A stretch of DNA of 42,504 nt, taken from positions 1-42,504 of the forward strand of contig JAPKMP010000028.1 in the NCBI GenBank assembly GCA_026645935.1, written 5' to 3'. This stretch comes from Candidatus Villigracilaceae bacterium. GTDB taxonomy: Bacteria > Chloroflexota > Anaerolineae > Anaerolineales > Villigracilaceae. The notes below the pieces were generated by a model. The model was not told the DNA's origin and searched no databases. It saw only the letters and a program-made list of their open reading frames with translations. The translations under genes were made by a program, and so were the position numbers. This document shows positions 30,388-38,589 of this stretch, piece after piece. The stretch's first letter is position 1, and each line of letters begins with the position of its first letter.

Positions 30388-31266
30388 ATGCCATCCTCGA
30401 TAAGCAACGCATATGAATTGATCTCAGCCGGCAAATTTTCGATCGACCAGCTGACTAATATCTATAACCAGACCCGGGTGGGTTATATGATTCCCATGCC
30501 GATGGATGCCGCAACGCTTGCGGAGTACATAAAGAAATATGACGTCGACCTGGATCACTCCCTGGTTGCGTCTCACAAGGGCAGCTTGCGCGGAATTGCC
30601 TTGCTGGGAGTCCGCGTGGACCGAACCTGGATCACCCGTCTTGGAGTGATACCGTCAACACGGCGGAGCGGCGTGGGCGAAGTGTTGAGCCGAAGTTTGC
30701 TCGAACAATCCAGATCGTTGGGAATCGCTTTCACGATGTTGGAAGTCATCAAAAACAACACACCCGCGCACCACCTGTTTTCGAAACTCGGGTTTTATGA
30801 AGTTGGGGAACTTTTGATTCTCCGTCGGTCTCCTGCCAGGCAGGCGATCAAGCCGGTCATTGCCGAATCCCATCGGTTGGGACGTAACGAAGCGCTCGAC
30901 CTTATCGGACTTGATCGCGGAATCCAACCCTGGACGAATCAATTCGAATCGATGGCGCATGCCGAAAATGTATCAGGGATGCGAATCGCACTTCCCGATG
31001 GCAGCCGCGGATCTCTTGTATATCAACGCGAAAAAAATACGCTGACCCATTTCATTTACAAAACTGAAGAAGGCGATCCGGAACTCGTGGCAATTGCCCT
31101 TCTCTCTCATTTGCATCATCTGTATCCGCGCCTTGATGCGCATATCGAGAATATTCGGATCAACGACCCGCACCTGCTCGGCTTCTATAAAATGGGATAT
31201 GTCGAATCTTTTCGCAGAATCGAAATGTGGCACGGAACGCCCCCTCTTCGCTCGATTGGAAGCTGA
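30388..31266 (+). CDS. Tandem GNAT-like N-acetyltransferase
   Basis: The 292-residue protein has an N-terminal GNAT domain (about 10-150) with the acetyl-CoA loop VIPSTRRSGVGEVLSRSLL and the following LEVIKNNTPAHHLFSKLGFYEVGEL. The second half (about 155-285, ending in ENIRINDPHLLGFYKMGYVESFRRIEM) resembles a second, degenerate GNAT fold without the pyrophosphate-binding loop. It would transfer an acetyl group from acetyl-CoA to an amine; the acceptor is unknown. No clear Shine-Dalgarno precedes the ATG. It stands alone between the suf operon and the convergent DinB gene. Confidence 0.8.
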   Translation: MPSSISNAYELISAGKFSIDQLTNIYNQTRVGYMIPMPMDAATLAEYIKKYDVDLDHSLVASHKGSLRGIALLGVRVDRTWITRLGVIPSTRRSGVGEVLSRSLLEQSRSLGIAFTMLEVIKNNTPAHHLFSKLGFYEVGELLILRRSPARQAIKPVIAESHRLGRNEALDLIGLDRGIQPWTNQFESMAHAENVSGMRIALPDGSRGSLVYQREKNTLTHFIYKTEEGDPELVAIALLSHLHHLYPRLDAHIENIRINDPHLLGFYKMGYVESFRRIEMWHGTPPLRSIGS

Positions 31267-31285
31267 CGACAGGTAACTGTCTTTT

Positions 31286-31795
31286 TTACCAATCCCCGGC
31301 GTATCGAATCTTATGAGGCTTGGTCTTTCGTTCGATCAACATCCTGCGCAACTCCACAAGTTGACGGATGTGCAAATTGTCGTGCGCGACCCACGAAGCG
31401 AACATATCACCTGCTCGCATCGGACCCCATTTCGATTTGTATGTAACATTCCAATCCGCGTTCTTTAATCTCTTGATCCAGGTCAATGACTTTGCCCGTT
31501 CGCGGAAGAACTTTGCTTCCATTGTTTTGAAATCCCGCTCGTTATATTTGCGAGTCTTCACCCACATCATTGGCGATATGAATTTCCATTCCTCGTGTTG
31601 ACGATGAAGGATGAAATCCAAATGCTCGCGGAAATCTTCGCGCTCTTCGTCGCACAGATGACAGACGACTTCCAGGATTGACCAGTTGCCCCGGTTCGGT
31701 TTGATTCGCGCCTCCTTCTCACCGACGCCTGCCAGCAAAGCCCGGATCATTTCCGCGCTGTGGGTAAGTTCTTGATATAGCGTCTTGAAATCCAT
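31286..31795 (-). CDS. DinB/YfiT-family metal-dependent protein
   Basis: The 169-residue protein is a four-helix-bundle DinB member. Putative metal ligands are His46 (EVVCHLCDEERED) and two His in SWVAHDNLHIRQL near residue 141, the usual three-His set. DinB-fold proteins include bacillithiol S-transferases and mycothiol-dependent isomerases, as well as many of unknown role. The ATG at 31795 is one base after the stop of the PIG-L gene, so the two are translationally coupled. An upstream in-frame ATG (31843) would overlap the PIG-L gene and is rejected. It converges on the GNAT gene with a 19-base gap. Confidence 0.82.
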   Translation of the reverse strand: MDFKTLYQELTHSAEMIRALLAGVGEKEARIKPNRGNWSILEVVCHLCDEEREDFREHLDFILHRQHEEWKFISPMMWVKTRKYNERDFKTMEAKFFRERAKSLTWIKRLKNADWNVTYKSKWGPMRAGDMFASWVAHDNLHIRQLVELRRMLIERKTKPHKIRYAGDW

Positions 31796-31796
31796 C

Positions 31797-32426
31797 TTAT
31801 TCGAATTTCCCGACGATGCGGAGGATATCGAATCCCTCTGCAAACGGGCACTCCGCCAATGCGCCGTGACGCACCATGATGGAACGAGTCAATTCAGCGT
31901 TGAAGTAGTAACGGTCGCGGTAGGTTTCGTATTTCGCCAACGCTTCGATCTTTTTATTCACATCGTCTTCCGTGACCTCGACCAGGAAATGGGGGAAGAA
32001 TCCGTAGGATGAACGCACCACGTCGAAACCAAGCACGGTGATGCCGCGAAAAGCGCGTAATGATTCGTCCGTCATCGTGAGATGATCCTGGTGAACATCC
32101 TGTTTCGAGTGGGTGAAGATCAGGTCAGGCTTGAACGTTCTGCGCAGATCGAGGAAGTACTCGAGGATATCCTGCCGGGAATCAGGGAATACGCGCGTGA
32201 CGAACCGGCCGAAGACGATTTTCTCCTCCGTCACGCCCAACACATTCATCGAAGCGTAATGTTCATCTTTCACATTCTTCAACTGGGGATTCTTCTGGTT
32301 GTCCGAGAGCGTAACGCACATAATCTCCGTCTTGTCGACGATGTTGTGAATCAAAGCCCCGCACCCAATCTCGATATCGTCCGGGTGTGCGCCAAGGAAA
32401 AGGACTCGTTTGCCAAAGAAGTTCAT
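31797..32426 (-). CDS. PIG-L (LmbE)-family N-deacetylase
   Basis: The 209-residue protein starts RVLFLGAHPDDIEIGCGALI with the zinc-binding AHPDD motif at residues 13-17 and has the second motif THSKQDVHQDHLTM. Members remove N-acetyl groups from sugars (for example MshB and BshB in mycothiol and bacillithiol synthesis, or LmbE-type antibiotics and glycan enzymes). The likely start is 32426; an ATG at 32453 adds nine poorly fitting residues. The next gene encodes a DinB protein, a pair that recurs in thiol chemistry, but glycosyltransferase and cysteine-ligase partners are not in this window. A repeat segment lies just upstream. Confidence 0.88.
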   Translation of the reverse strand: MNFFGKRVLFLGAHPDDIEIGCGALIHNIVDKTEIMCVTLSDNQKNPQLKNVKDEHYASMNVLGVTEEKIVFGRFVTRVFPDSRQDILEYFLDLRRTFKPDLIFTHSKQDVHQDHLTMTDESLRAFRGITVLGFDVVRSSYGFFPHFLVEVTEDDVNKKIEALAKYETYRDRYYFNAELTRSIMVRHGALAECPFAEGFDILRIVGKFE

Positions 32427-32433
32427 GGAAATG

Positions 32434-32494
32434 GGCGATGGACACTGGACCACGAATGATGGCTTTTATCGTCCATCGTCTATGGTCCATCGTC
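32434..32494. repeat. Short repeats of GTCCATCGT in intergenic sequence
   Basis: GTCCATCGTC occurs twice (32471-32480 and 32485-32494), and GCGATGGAC near 32436 is an inverted version. The segment lies between the methyltransferase and PIG-L genes and looks like low-complexity repeat spacer, not coding. Confidence 0.4.
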
Positions 32495-32497
32495 AAT

Positions 32498-33301
32498 TTA
32501 TTTTGCCGCCAAAATCCCGCCGACGACCTTGGTCATCACCAACTTGCCGTCACGGTTGAACCAGCGTGTGGCCACATCGGTGATCTTGCCGATCAACGCT
32601 TCATACTCGTCCTTGCCGTTGAACATGGAGGTCCACAGTTTGCGATCTTCGCTCAGTGAGGCGCGGACGTACTCGATGAACGGCTCCACTGCGGGGAACG
32701 TAATCGGGTTTTCGAATTTAAGCAATTCGGTTTTTGTAAAAATACTTTCGATCGTCTGATAGATGTCGCCTTTGAAACGCGAGGAACCCGGCATCGGTGG
32801 GATGGGCTGGCTTGTGGCTTCTTTGATGATCTCGTAAAACATCTGCTTGTTTTCCGGAAGGGGTCCGGTGACGAAGAGCCGTCTGCCCGGCTTAAGCACG
32901 CGATGCGCCTCGGTAAATGTAAATTTCAGGTCGGCGGCGTAATAAATGGCGAATGCGCTTGAAAGAAGATCGAAACTGTTATCTTCAAAGTCGAAGCGTT
33001 TGTTGAAATCCATAAAACCGAACTTGATGTTTTTATCGCCGCGCAAGGCGAGCTTCTCGATTGCCTTGCCAAGCAATTCGTCGGAAAAGTCAGTGCCGGT
33101 GATATCCGCCTGGCGATTCGTGAAATCGCTGTAGAGGAAGCATTGTTTTCCTGCGCCGCAGCCCACGTCGAGAATCTTCATCCCGGCGGTGGGATTGAGC
33201 ACCTCTGTGTTCCATTGGTCGATATTGCGTGCGCCATAGGTTTCATGGATCCGAATTCGAGTCAAAAGGTCGTTGCTGGTTTCCTGATAGTTGATTTCCA
33301 T
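32498..33301 (-). CDS. SAM-dependent methyltransferase (class I)
   Basis: The 267-residue protein has the Rossmann methyltransferase core: MKILDVGCGAGKQCFLYSDF (motif I), ITGTDFSDELLGKAIEKL (motif II), FDLLSSAFAIYYAADLKFTFTEAHRVLKPGRRLFVTGP (motifs IV-VI, split here). It belongs to the UbiE/Methyltransf_11 type. Substrate unknown. The start at 33301 has AAGGAG about seven bases upstream; MFKENH from 33319 is an upstream extension that would include the binding site and is rejected. A good promoter is at 33331-33358. The gap to the PIG-L gene is 71 bases, so co-transcription is possible. Confidence 0.85.
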   Translation of the reverse strand: MEINYQETSNDLLTRIRIHETYGARNIDQWNTEVLNPTAGMKILDVGCGAGKQCFLYSDFTNRQADITGTDFSDELLGKAIEKLALRGDKNIKFGFMDFNKRFDFEDNSFDLLSSAFAIYYAADLKFTFTEAHRVLKPGRRLFVTGPLPENKQMFYEIIKEATSQPIPPMPGSSRFKGDIYQTIESIFTKTELLKFENPITFPAVEPFIEYVRASLSEDRKLWTSMFNGKDEYEALIGKITDVATRWFNRDGKLVMTKVVGGILAAK

Positions 33302-33330
33302 GTGGTTCTCCTTGAACAATAGTGGCTTGG

Positions 33331-33358
33331 ATTATACCAAAATAAAATCAAAATTCAA
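33331..33358 (-). promoter_or_regulatory. Sigma70-type promoter of the methyltransferase gene
   Basis: On the minus strand TTGAAT (33353-33358) and TATAAT (33331-33336) are 16 bases apart, and the -10 has an extended TGG before it. The start codon at 33301 is 30 bases downstream. Confidence 0.65.
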
Positions 33359-33378
33359 CCACTGAATTTTGAAGGATA

Positions 33379-33413
33379 AAAAATAATTGCCGGATCAACC
33401 GGCAATTATTTTT
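33379..33413. terminator. Terminator after the hydrogenase operon
   Basis: AAAAATAATTGCCGG and CCGGCAATTATTTTT form a stem with a five-base loop (ATCAA), with U-runs on both strands. It overlaps the stop codon of the maturation protease gene, so it ends the leftward hydrogenase transcript. Confidence 0.85.
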
Positions 33414-33882
33414 ACAGCAACGCGTGTACCTCGTTTTCGATCACATCGCAGAGATCAGGCATGGCATCTTCGACCGGTTTGCTCAACAAGGCGCCAAGTT
33501 CCATTTGTTCAGCCTCGATGCCAATGATGCGGATGTTGACTTCCGCGTCGGTCAGTTGGTTTCGCATGTGAAGCGTCTCTGCCACGCCCCAGCCATGCGC
33601 TGATCTTGAACCCGACCCAAAGGAAGCAAGATCACTTTCATCAAGACGATGGATGGTACCCGGATTCCCGGTGCTTTGGACGGCATCCACCAGGATCGCC
33701 GCATCGATATCGTTTAGCAGGTCGATCAGCGCGAGACCGGGCAGCTCGCACGCCTCGACCTGGACCTCAAGCCTGTTTGCGGTTTCAGGGAATTTTTCCT
33801 GCCATCGGCGAACCGCTTCCAGCCCGGCAGCATCGTCGCCGCGAAGACTTTGACCGATGCCGATTACCGCGACCTTCTTCAT
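33412..33882 (-). CDS. NiFe-hydrogenase maturation endopeptidase
   Basis: The 156-residue protein is a HybD/HoxW/HycI-like protease: KVAVIGIGQSLRGDDAAGLEAV at the N-terminus with the conserved Asp (GDD), and DAAILVDAVQST with the second acidic ligand. These enzymes clip the C-terminal peptide of the large subunit after the NiFe site is assembled. The start at 33882 overlaps the large-subunit stop by four bases (ATGA); homology starts there, so the longer reading frame from 33930 is rejected. Its substrate is the HydA C-terminus just upstream in the same operon (site after His418). Confidence 0.9.
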   Translation of the reverse strand: MKKVAVIGIGQSLRGDDAAGLEAVRRWQEKFPETANRLEVQVEACELPGLALIDLLNDIDAAILVDAVQSTGNPGTIHRLDESDLASFGSGSRSAHGWGVAETLHMRNQLTDAEVNIRIIGIEAEQMELGALLSKPVEDAMPDLCDVIENEVHALL

Positions 33883-35162
33883 TTCTCTGCAATCTTCAAT
33901 TTCAAGAAATGCGTCGCACACGAGATGCAAGGATCATATGATCGCACAAGATGTTCGGCAATGAGAGTTGCCTCCGCTTCAGGCAGGCTGACGATCTTGG
34001 GAGTTAGTTTGAACAGATCGGCTTCGATGCGCGGCAGGTTCTGCGCGGTGGGCGGGGTGATCTTGGCAAACTGCACCATGCCTCTGGCATCGATCTTGTA
34101 GCGGTGATAGAGTAGTCCGCGCGGGGCTTCGGTAGCGCCAGAGCCTTCACCGGCTATGAGTTTCAGGTCAAGGTGGGCAGGTCCGCCTGGTTTGTATTCT
34201 TTGATGAGCCGGATGGCTTCCTCGTAGAAGTTGACCAGTTCGATGGAGCGTGCGATCAGGGACTTGTACGGATTCTTGATCGGCAGCCGAATGCCAAACT
34301 CCTGTAGGGCTTTCTTCGCTCTCGGCATCAATTGTTCATGGTTCAAGTTCAGGCGAGCCAGCGGTCCGACAAGATAGGTATTGTTATCCACGGTACGGCT
34401 GTGCAAGGCGTTCGAGTGCCTGACGTGCTCTTCGATATAGCCGTTTTCGTATTCAGATATCGAAAGCTTGCGCCCGTTTGACGAAAGGACATCGCCTTCG
34501 ATCACGCCGTATTCGTCGGGGTGGTGGAGGGCTACGAATTCATAGTCAATTTCCAGGTCCGGGTAGGGAAGCGTAAGCGCCAGCTTGACCGTGTCGATGG
34601 CGGCGTTCAATCCCCATTCCATATCGGGGAGCAAAGCCTTGATCACTCTCGCATCAGGCCAGCTGTAAAAACCGCCGACACACACATTGACGGGATGTAC
34701 GGAACGTCCGCCAATGGCCTTGAGCAGTTCGTTGCCGATCTTCTTGAGACGCAGGGCGGTCTTCACGACATCGGGCGCTTCTGCCGCCACCTCCAAAACA
34801 GATTCTTTGCCTAGCAAGTCGGGAGCCTGGAGCATATAAATATGCAGCGCGTGACTTTCGATGTATTCGCCGCAGTACATCAACCGGCGGAGGGCACGCA
34901 CCTGAGGGGAGATTTTCACTCCCAATGCATTCTCGAGCGCGTACACGGCGCTCATCTGATATGCCACTGGGCAAATACCGCAGATACGGGCGGTGATATC
35001 GGGAACTTCCTGCAGGTATCGGTCTTTTAAAAAACCTTCGAAGAATCGCGGCGGCTCGTAAATGTCGAGGCGGATTTCCACTGCCTTGCCGTTTTTCAAG
35101 CCGATGTAAAGACCGCCTTCTCCTTCCACGCGCGCGAGGGCGGGAACTTTTATGTTTTTCAT
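33879..35162 (-). CDS. hydA: Group 3b-type NiFe hydrogenase large (alpha) subunit
   Basis: The 427-residue protein carries both NiFe-binding motifs: RICGICP (Cys61, Cys64) and DPCISCATH (Cys412, Cys415, His418), followed by a nine-residue C-terminal extension for the protease. Sequence such as ARVEGEGGLYI and GGRSVHPVNVCVGGF is usual for cytoplasmic group 3 enzymes. The operon composition (HydBGDA) indicates group 3b, a bidirectional NAD(P)-linked hydrogenase that can also reduce polysulfide or S0 to H2S (sulfhydrogenase). It overlaps hydD by four bases and the protease gene by four bases, so translation is coupled. Soluble enzyme with no export signal. Confidence 0.92.
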   Translation of the reverse strand: MKNIKVPALARVEGEGGLYIGLKNGKAVEIRLDIYEPPRFFEGFLKDRYLQEVPDITARICGICPVAYQMSAVYALENALGVKISPQVRALRRLMYCGEYIESHALHIYMLQAPDLLGKESVLEVAAEAPDVVKTALRLKKIGNELLKAIGGRSVHPVNVCVGGFYSWPDARVIKALLPDMEWGLNAAIDTVKLALTLPYPDLEIDYEFVALHHPDEYGVIEGDVLSSNGRKLSISEYENGYIEEHVRHSNALHSRTVDNNTYLVGPLARLNLNHEQLMPRAKKALQEFGIRLPIKNPYKSLIARSIELVNFYEEAIRLIKEYKPGGPAHLDLKLIAGEGSGATEAPRGLLYHRYKIDARGMVQFAKITPPTAQNLPRIEADLFKLTPKIVSLPEAEATLIAEHLVRSYDPCISCATHFLKLKIAEK

Positions 35163-35953
35163 TGCGCCTCCTCGTTTGCCGGAAGAATATCATCGACAAT
35201 GGTGCGGAAGGTCGGAGCGTAGCCGCTGATGCCGCGGAAGAGGCGGGCGGTCTCACCCGGATAGCGTTCCAGTTGTCGGAGCATGGTTGCCATCGCGCCG
35301 GGGTTGACATCGCGTGCAGGACCGAAACAGCCGTAGCAGCCGCGTCCTATGGTTGGGCAGATCGCGCCGCATCCCGCCTGTGTCGCGGGTCCGATGCAGG
35401 GAATACCTTTATCCACAAGGACGCAAATGGTTCCGCGCCGCTTGCACTCCAAACAGACAGAATAGGGCGGCAGGTTGGGAAGACGGTTGTTCAGCAGCGC
35501 CACGATGACTTCGATCACCTGTGCCTTGTTGACCGGACAGCCCCACAGTTCGAGATCGACGGGAATGTGCTCGGAGAGGGGTGTGGCAGTTTCGAGATAG
35601 TGAAGATATTCAGGATGCCCGTACACCACTCTGGCAAATTCTTCCGCATTGGCAAAATTGCGAAGCGCCTGAATACCTCCGGCAGTGGCGCATGTACCAA
35701 GAGCGACCACCGTTTTTGCGGTGGCACGTACCTCCTTGATGCGCTCAATTTCATGCGGCGTGGTGATCGAACCTTCGACGATCGCAATATCATAAGGTCC
35801 GGGTTTCTGTGCGCGTGTGGCTTCGAGGAAATATGCGATGTCGATTGCGTCGGCAAGATCGAGCAGATCATCTTCCATGTTCAAGATCGAAAGCTGGCAC
35901 CCGTCACAGGATGAAAACTTATACACGGCAACGGTTGGTTTTTTCGTGGTCAT
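35159..35953 (-). CDS. hydD: Group 3b-type NiFe hydrogenase small (delta) subunit
   Basis: The 264-residue protein has the small-subunit proximal cluster motif SSCDGCQLSIL (Cys16, Cys19), LGTCATAGG and WGCPVNK, then a medial/distal cluster region with CLECKRRGTIC, PCIGPATQAGCGAICP and GCYGCFGP. It should hold three [4Fe-4S] clusters and pass electrons between the NiFe site and the HydBG module. There is no Tat signal peptide, so the complex stays in the cytoplasm. It shares bases with both neighbours: one base with hydG and four with hydA. Confidence 0.92.
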   Translation of the reverse strand: MTTKKPTVAVYKFSSCDGCQLSILNMEDDLLDLADAIDIAYFLEATRAQKPGPYDIAIVEGSITTPHEIERIKEVRATAKTVVALGTCATAGGIQALRNFANAEEFARVVYGHPEYLHYLETATPLSEHIPVDLELWGCPVNKAQVIEVIVALLNNRLPNLPPYSVCLECKRRGTICVLVDKGIPCIGPATQAGCGAICPTIGRGCYGCFGPARDVNPGAMATMLRQLERYPGETARLFRGISGYAPTFRTIVDDILPANEEAQ

Positions 35954-36819
35954 TAAAACTCCTCGACATTGAAGAAGGACTGTAATTCGTCAAAACGAAA
36001 GACCGGTCCTTCCTTACAGATGAAGTAGGGTCCCAACTGACAGTGACCGCAGGAGCCCTGGCCGCATTTCATATTGCGTTCGAGCGAGACGTAGATGCGA
36101 TCCAGCGGAACGCGGCGCGCCATGGCTTCGAAGATGACAAACCGGATCATGATCTCCGGTCCGCAGGTGAGGATGGTGGTCTTGTGCGGGTCGATGCGGA
36201 ACTGGTAAAACCACATCGGAACCACGCCGACGCGTCCATTCCAGTTGGCGTCCCCACGGTCAACCGTCACCTCGACGTCGATGCCGGCTTTGCGCCAATC
36301 CTCATATTCCTTCGGGAACATCAGGTCGCCGGAAGTACGGGCGCCGTAGAGTAACGTGACCTTCCCGTACTTGTCGCGGTTCTGAATAATGTGATACAAC
36401 GCCGGGCGGAGGGGAGGCAGGCCAATGCCGCCGCATGCGATGAACACATCCTTGCCTTCCATTTCTTTCATGGGCCAATGAGAGCCGAACGGTCCACGCA
36501 AGCTAACGATGTCACCGACTTTCAGGCGACTTACCGCGCGTGTGACATTCCCAACGAAGCGGACGGTGTGCCCGATCTTCTCGTGATCTTGCGGATCGGA
36601 ACTGATCGAAATCGCAGATTCGCCAAACCCGGGCAGGTACAGCATGTTGAATTGACCCGGTTCGAAACGGAATGCCTCTTGTTCGTCAGAATCTACGAAG
36701 CGGATCCAGTATGTAGCGATGTCGGCTGCCTCGGGGATGATGGATTTAATCTCCGCCCAGTGCGGTTCGAGCAGCAGGTCAGCGTGCGTTCTGACAATTT
36801 CTGTGGCAAGCATGGTCAT
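35953..36819 (-). CDS. hydG: Hydrogenase gamma subunit: FAD/NAD(P)-binding oxidoreductase
   Basis: The 288-residue protein is a ferredoxin-NADP reductase-like flavoprotein. FEPGQFNMLYLPGFGESAISISS is in the FAD domain; KDVFIACGGIGLPPLRPALYHII is in the NAD(P)-binding domain; and a C-terminal [2Fe-2S] site is RNMKCGQGSCGHCQLG, followed by FICKEGPV with a fourth Cys. It links NAD(P)H to the hydrogenase. It is homologous to dihydroorotate dehydrogenase electron-transfer subunits, but position between hydB and hydD fixes the role. It overlaps hydB by four bases. Confidence 0.92.
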   Translation of the reverse strand: MTMLATEIVRTHADLLLEPHWAEIKSIIPEAADIATYWIRFVDSDEQEAFRFEPGQFNMLYLPGFGESAISISSDPQDHEKIGHTVRFVGNVTRAVSRLKVGDIVSLRGPFGSHWPMKEMEGKDVFIACGGIGLPPLRPALYHIIQNRDKYGKVTLLYGARTSGDLMFPKEYEDWRKAGIDVEVTVDRGDANWNGRVGVVPMWFYQFRIDPHKTTILTCGPEIMIRFVIFEAMARRVPLDRIYVSLERNMKCGQGSCGHCQLGPYFICKEGPVFRFDELQSFFNVEEF

Positions 36820-37943
36820 CGGTTCACCTCATTTCGCAGGGCGGCGATCTCCTCCGTGATATCGATCTCTGCCGGGCACCATGTAATACAGCGTCCGCAT
36901 CCAACACAACCCAGGGTTCCGAATTGTTCTTTCCATGTGCCAAGCTTATGAGAGAGCCACTGGCGGTAGCGGGAATAGATCGTCGGGCGGGTATTACCAC
37001 CTGCCTGGTGTGAATACCCGGGGTTGAAGCAGGAGTCCCACAAGCGGTTGCGTCTGGTGGTCTTTCCATCGAGGCTCATCTCATCCTGTGTATCCCAACA
37101 GAAGCATGTCGGGCAGACCTGGGTGCAGTTCGTACAACTAAGGCACCGCTTTCCGATCTCGAGCCAATAGGGGTGATCGAGGTGATCAATAATGAGGTTT
37201 GGCAGATCGGAGCTATCGAGTTTTCTTGTCATTTGATGTTCGGCGTGCTCAAGTTTCCGCTCGACATTCGAGAGGATGTAACCGCTGGCGTCATCAAATG
37301 GAATTCCAGCCAGCAATCTTCGTGCAACCTCCGACCCGATGGTTAATACAAACACATCATCAAGCTCGGTCAGATTCACGTCGAATTCCTCCTTCACGCG
37401 CGGACCGGTGCCCATCGATGTGCAGAAACAGGTTCCAGCGGGCTGGGTGCAGTTAACTGAGATCACGAATGCGTGTATTCTCCGCGCCCGGTAGTGTGGA
37501 TCGGTAAAATCTTCGCGCATGAATATCCCGTCTTGTATCTGGATCGCTGCCAGTTCACAGGCGCGGACCCCAATAAACGCATACTTGGGGGGTTCCATTG
37601 GTTGAGAGGAAATTTCCCAGCTCTTTCCGTTTTTTCGCATGGCGAACAATTCCGTATGTGACGGGAAAAGAAATTGTTTCCAGGACTGGGCTCCGGGGAT
37701 GATATCGAAGAAGCGGGAATGTTTTTCATGCACCAATCGAAAGTTGCCTGGCTTTTGCTTGGTGCTGTATCCCTGTGGAAGGTCATCGATACTCTCGATT
37801 TCATCATAAACAAGCGTCTCATTCTTGACGCGCGGCCCAATCGGCAAATATCCTTCCTCCTTCAATCGGGATAAGAGCAAATTAAAAACCGGCTTTTCGA
37901 TCGTGATGGTGCTTCCCATGTCCGGGATGCGCTCATTTGGCAT
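36816..37943 (-). CDS. hydB: Hydrogenase beta subunit: iron-sulfur protein
   Basis: The 375-residue protein is a HydB/AsrA-like subunit. Early residues about 35-150 form the variable domain (FNLLLSRLKEEGYLPIGP, KYAFIGVRACELAAIQIQDG). Two [4Fe-4S] sites are near the C-terminus: KRCLSCTNCTQVCPTCFCWD and LGCVGCGRCITWCPAEID. The middle has HAFVISVNCTQPAGTCFC with further Cys. It is the electron-transfer partner of HydG and is also related to anaerobic sulfite reductase subunit A. The start at 37943 has GGAGG upstream and overlaps the cNMP-binding protein gene by 11 bases; the further upstream ATG at 37964 is rejected. Confidence 0.9.
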   Translation of the reverse strand: MPNERIPDMGSTITIEKPVFNLLLSRLKEEGYLPIGPRVKNETLVYDEIESIDDLPQGYSTKQKPGNFRLVHEKHSRFFDIIPGAQSWKQFLFPSHTELFAMRKNGKSWEISSQPMEPPKYAFIGVRACELAAIQIQDGIFMREDFTDPHYRARRIHAFVISVNCTQPAGTCFCTSMGTGPRVKEEFDVNLTELDDVFVLTIGSEVARRLLAGIPFDDASGYILSNVERKLEHAEHQMTRKLDSSDLPNLIIDHLDHPYWLEIGKRCLSCTNCTQVCPTCFCWDTQDEMSLDGKTTRRNRLWDSCFNPGYSHQAGGNTRPTIYSRYRQWLSHKLGTWKEQFGTLGCVGCGRCITWCPAEIDITEEIAALRNEVNR

Positions 37944-38424
37944 TTTTGTCCTCCGGTGATGCAAACATATCGATCAATTGCAGGCGGGTGACCAGCAAAC
38001 GGCTGGCGACAATGTTCGATAATCGCCGCATGACAAGATAGCCCAGGTCGTGGTCGGCGTCACAGGCTTCGCGTAATTTTGCGGAATCGATGCCGACCAC
38101 CAAACCATCCACCACGGCAACGGCTCCCGCCGTTCGTTGGTAGATATTCGGGATAACGCTTGACCAACCGAACAGGTCCCAAGGTTCGGCGGTAAAGATT
38201 CGAATCTTGCCTCGGTGGGGGATAAAGATATCGAGTGCCACCCGCCCCTCGATAACGATGTAAAGATAGTCTTCCTGGTCGCCTTCGCGGAACAGGATTT
38301 CCCCCGCCCGTACATGTCTTAAATGTGATATGTCTGAAATCCGTTGCAAGTGTTTGCGTTCGATCTCCTTGAACCAGGGAATTTTTTCAAGTTCCCTGCT
38401 CACATCTGCCTTGTCATACCTCAT
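37933..38424 (-). CDS. Cyclic nucleotide-binding domain protein heading the hydrogenase operon
   Basis: The 163-residue protein is a single cNMP-binding (Crp/Fnr effector) domain: LFREGDQEDYLYIVIEGRVALDI at about 47-69, FTAEPWDLFGWSSVIPN, and YQRTAGAVAVVDGLVVGI. There is no C-terminal helix-turn-helix after the long helix (SNIVASRLLVTRLQL), so it is unlikely to bind DNA. It may regulate the enzyme or bind a partner. The phosphate-binding Arg/Thr region YQRTAGAV is partly kept. ATG at 38424 has AAGGAG eight bases upstream. It overlaps hydB by 11 bases, so the two are cotranslated. Similar solitary domains have been noted beside group 3b hydrogenases. Confidence 0.85.
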   Translation of the reverse strand: MRYDKADVSRELEKIPWFKEIERKHLQRISDISHLRHVRAGEILFREGDQEDYLYIVIEGRVALDIFIPHRGKIRIFTAEPWDLFGWSSVIPNIYQRTAGAVAVVDGLVVGIDSAKLREACDADHDLGYLVMRRLSNIVASRLLVTRLQLIDMFASPEDKNAK

Positions 38425-38480
38425 AGTGGACTCCTTGTCTTTGGAGGGATAAAGCCAATCCTGATTTATTGTACCATTTT

Positions 38481-38493
38481 TCACAAGCTGTGA
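38481..38493. promoter_or_regulatory. 13-base perfect palindrome upstream of the hydrogenase operon
   Basis: TCACAAGCTGTGA is a complete palindrome, about 60 bases upstream of the cNMP-binding protein start. A TACAAT hexamer is on the minus strand about five bases closer to the gene. The TCACA/TGTGA halves resemble Crp/Fnr sites, but the spacer is short (3 bases), so a different regulator may be involved. Confidence 0.35.
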
Positions 38494-38589
38494 TAGTGCG
38501 TTCCTTCCTCTACTCAATAGGCGACTTGTCATACCAATTCACTGGTTCAAATATGCTACAATGCGGGACAATTCATCTGGAGAATCATT

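Noticed and set aside
37933-38424. A full Crp/Fnr transcription factor
   Set aside because: The chain ends after the effector domain and the long helix. No helix-turn-helix is encoded before hydB begins.
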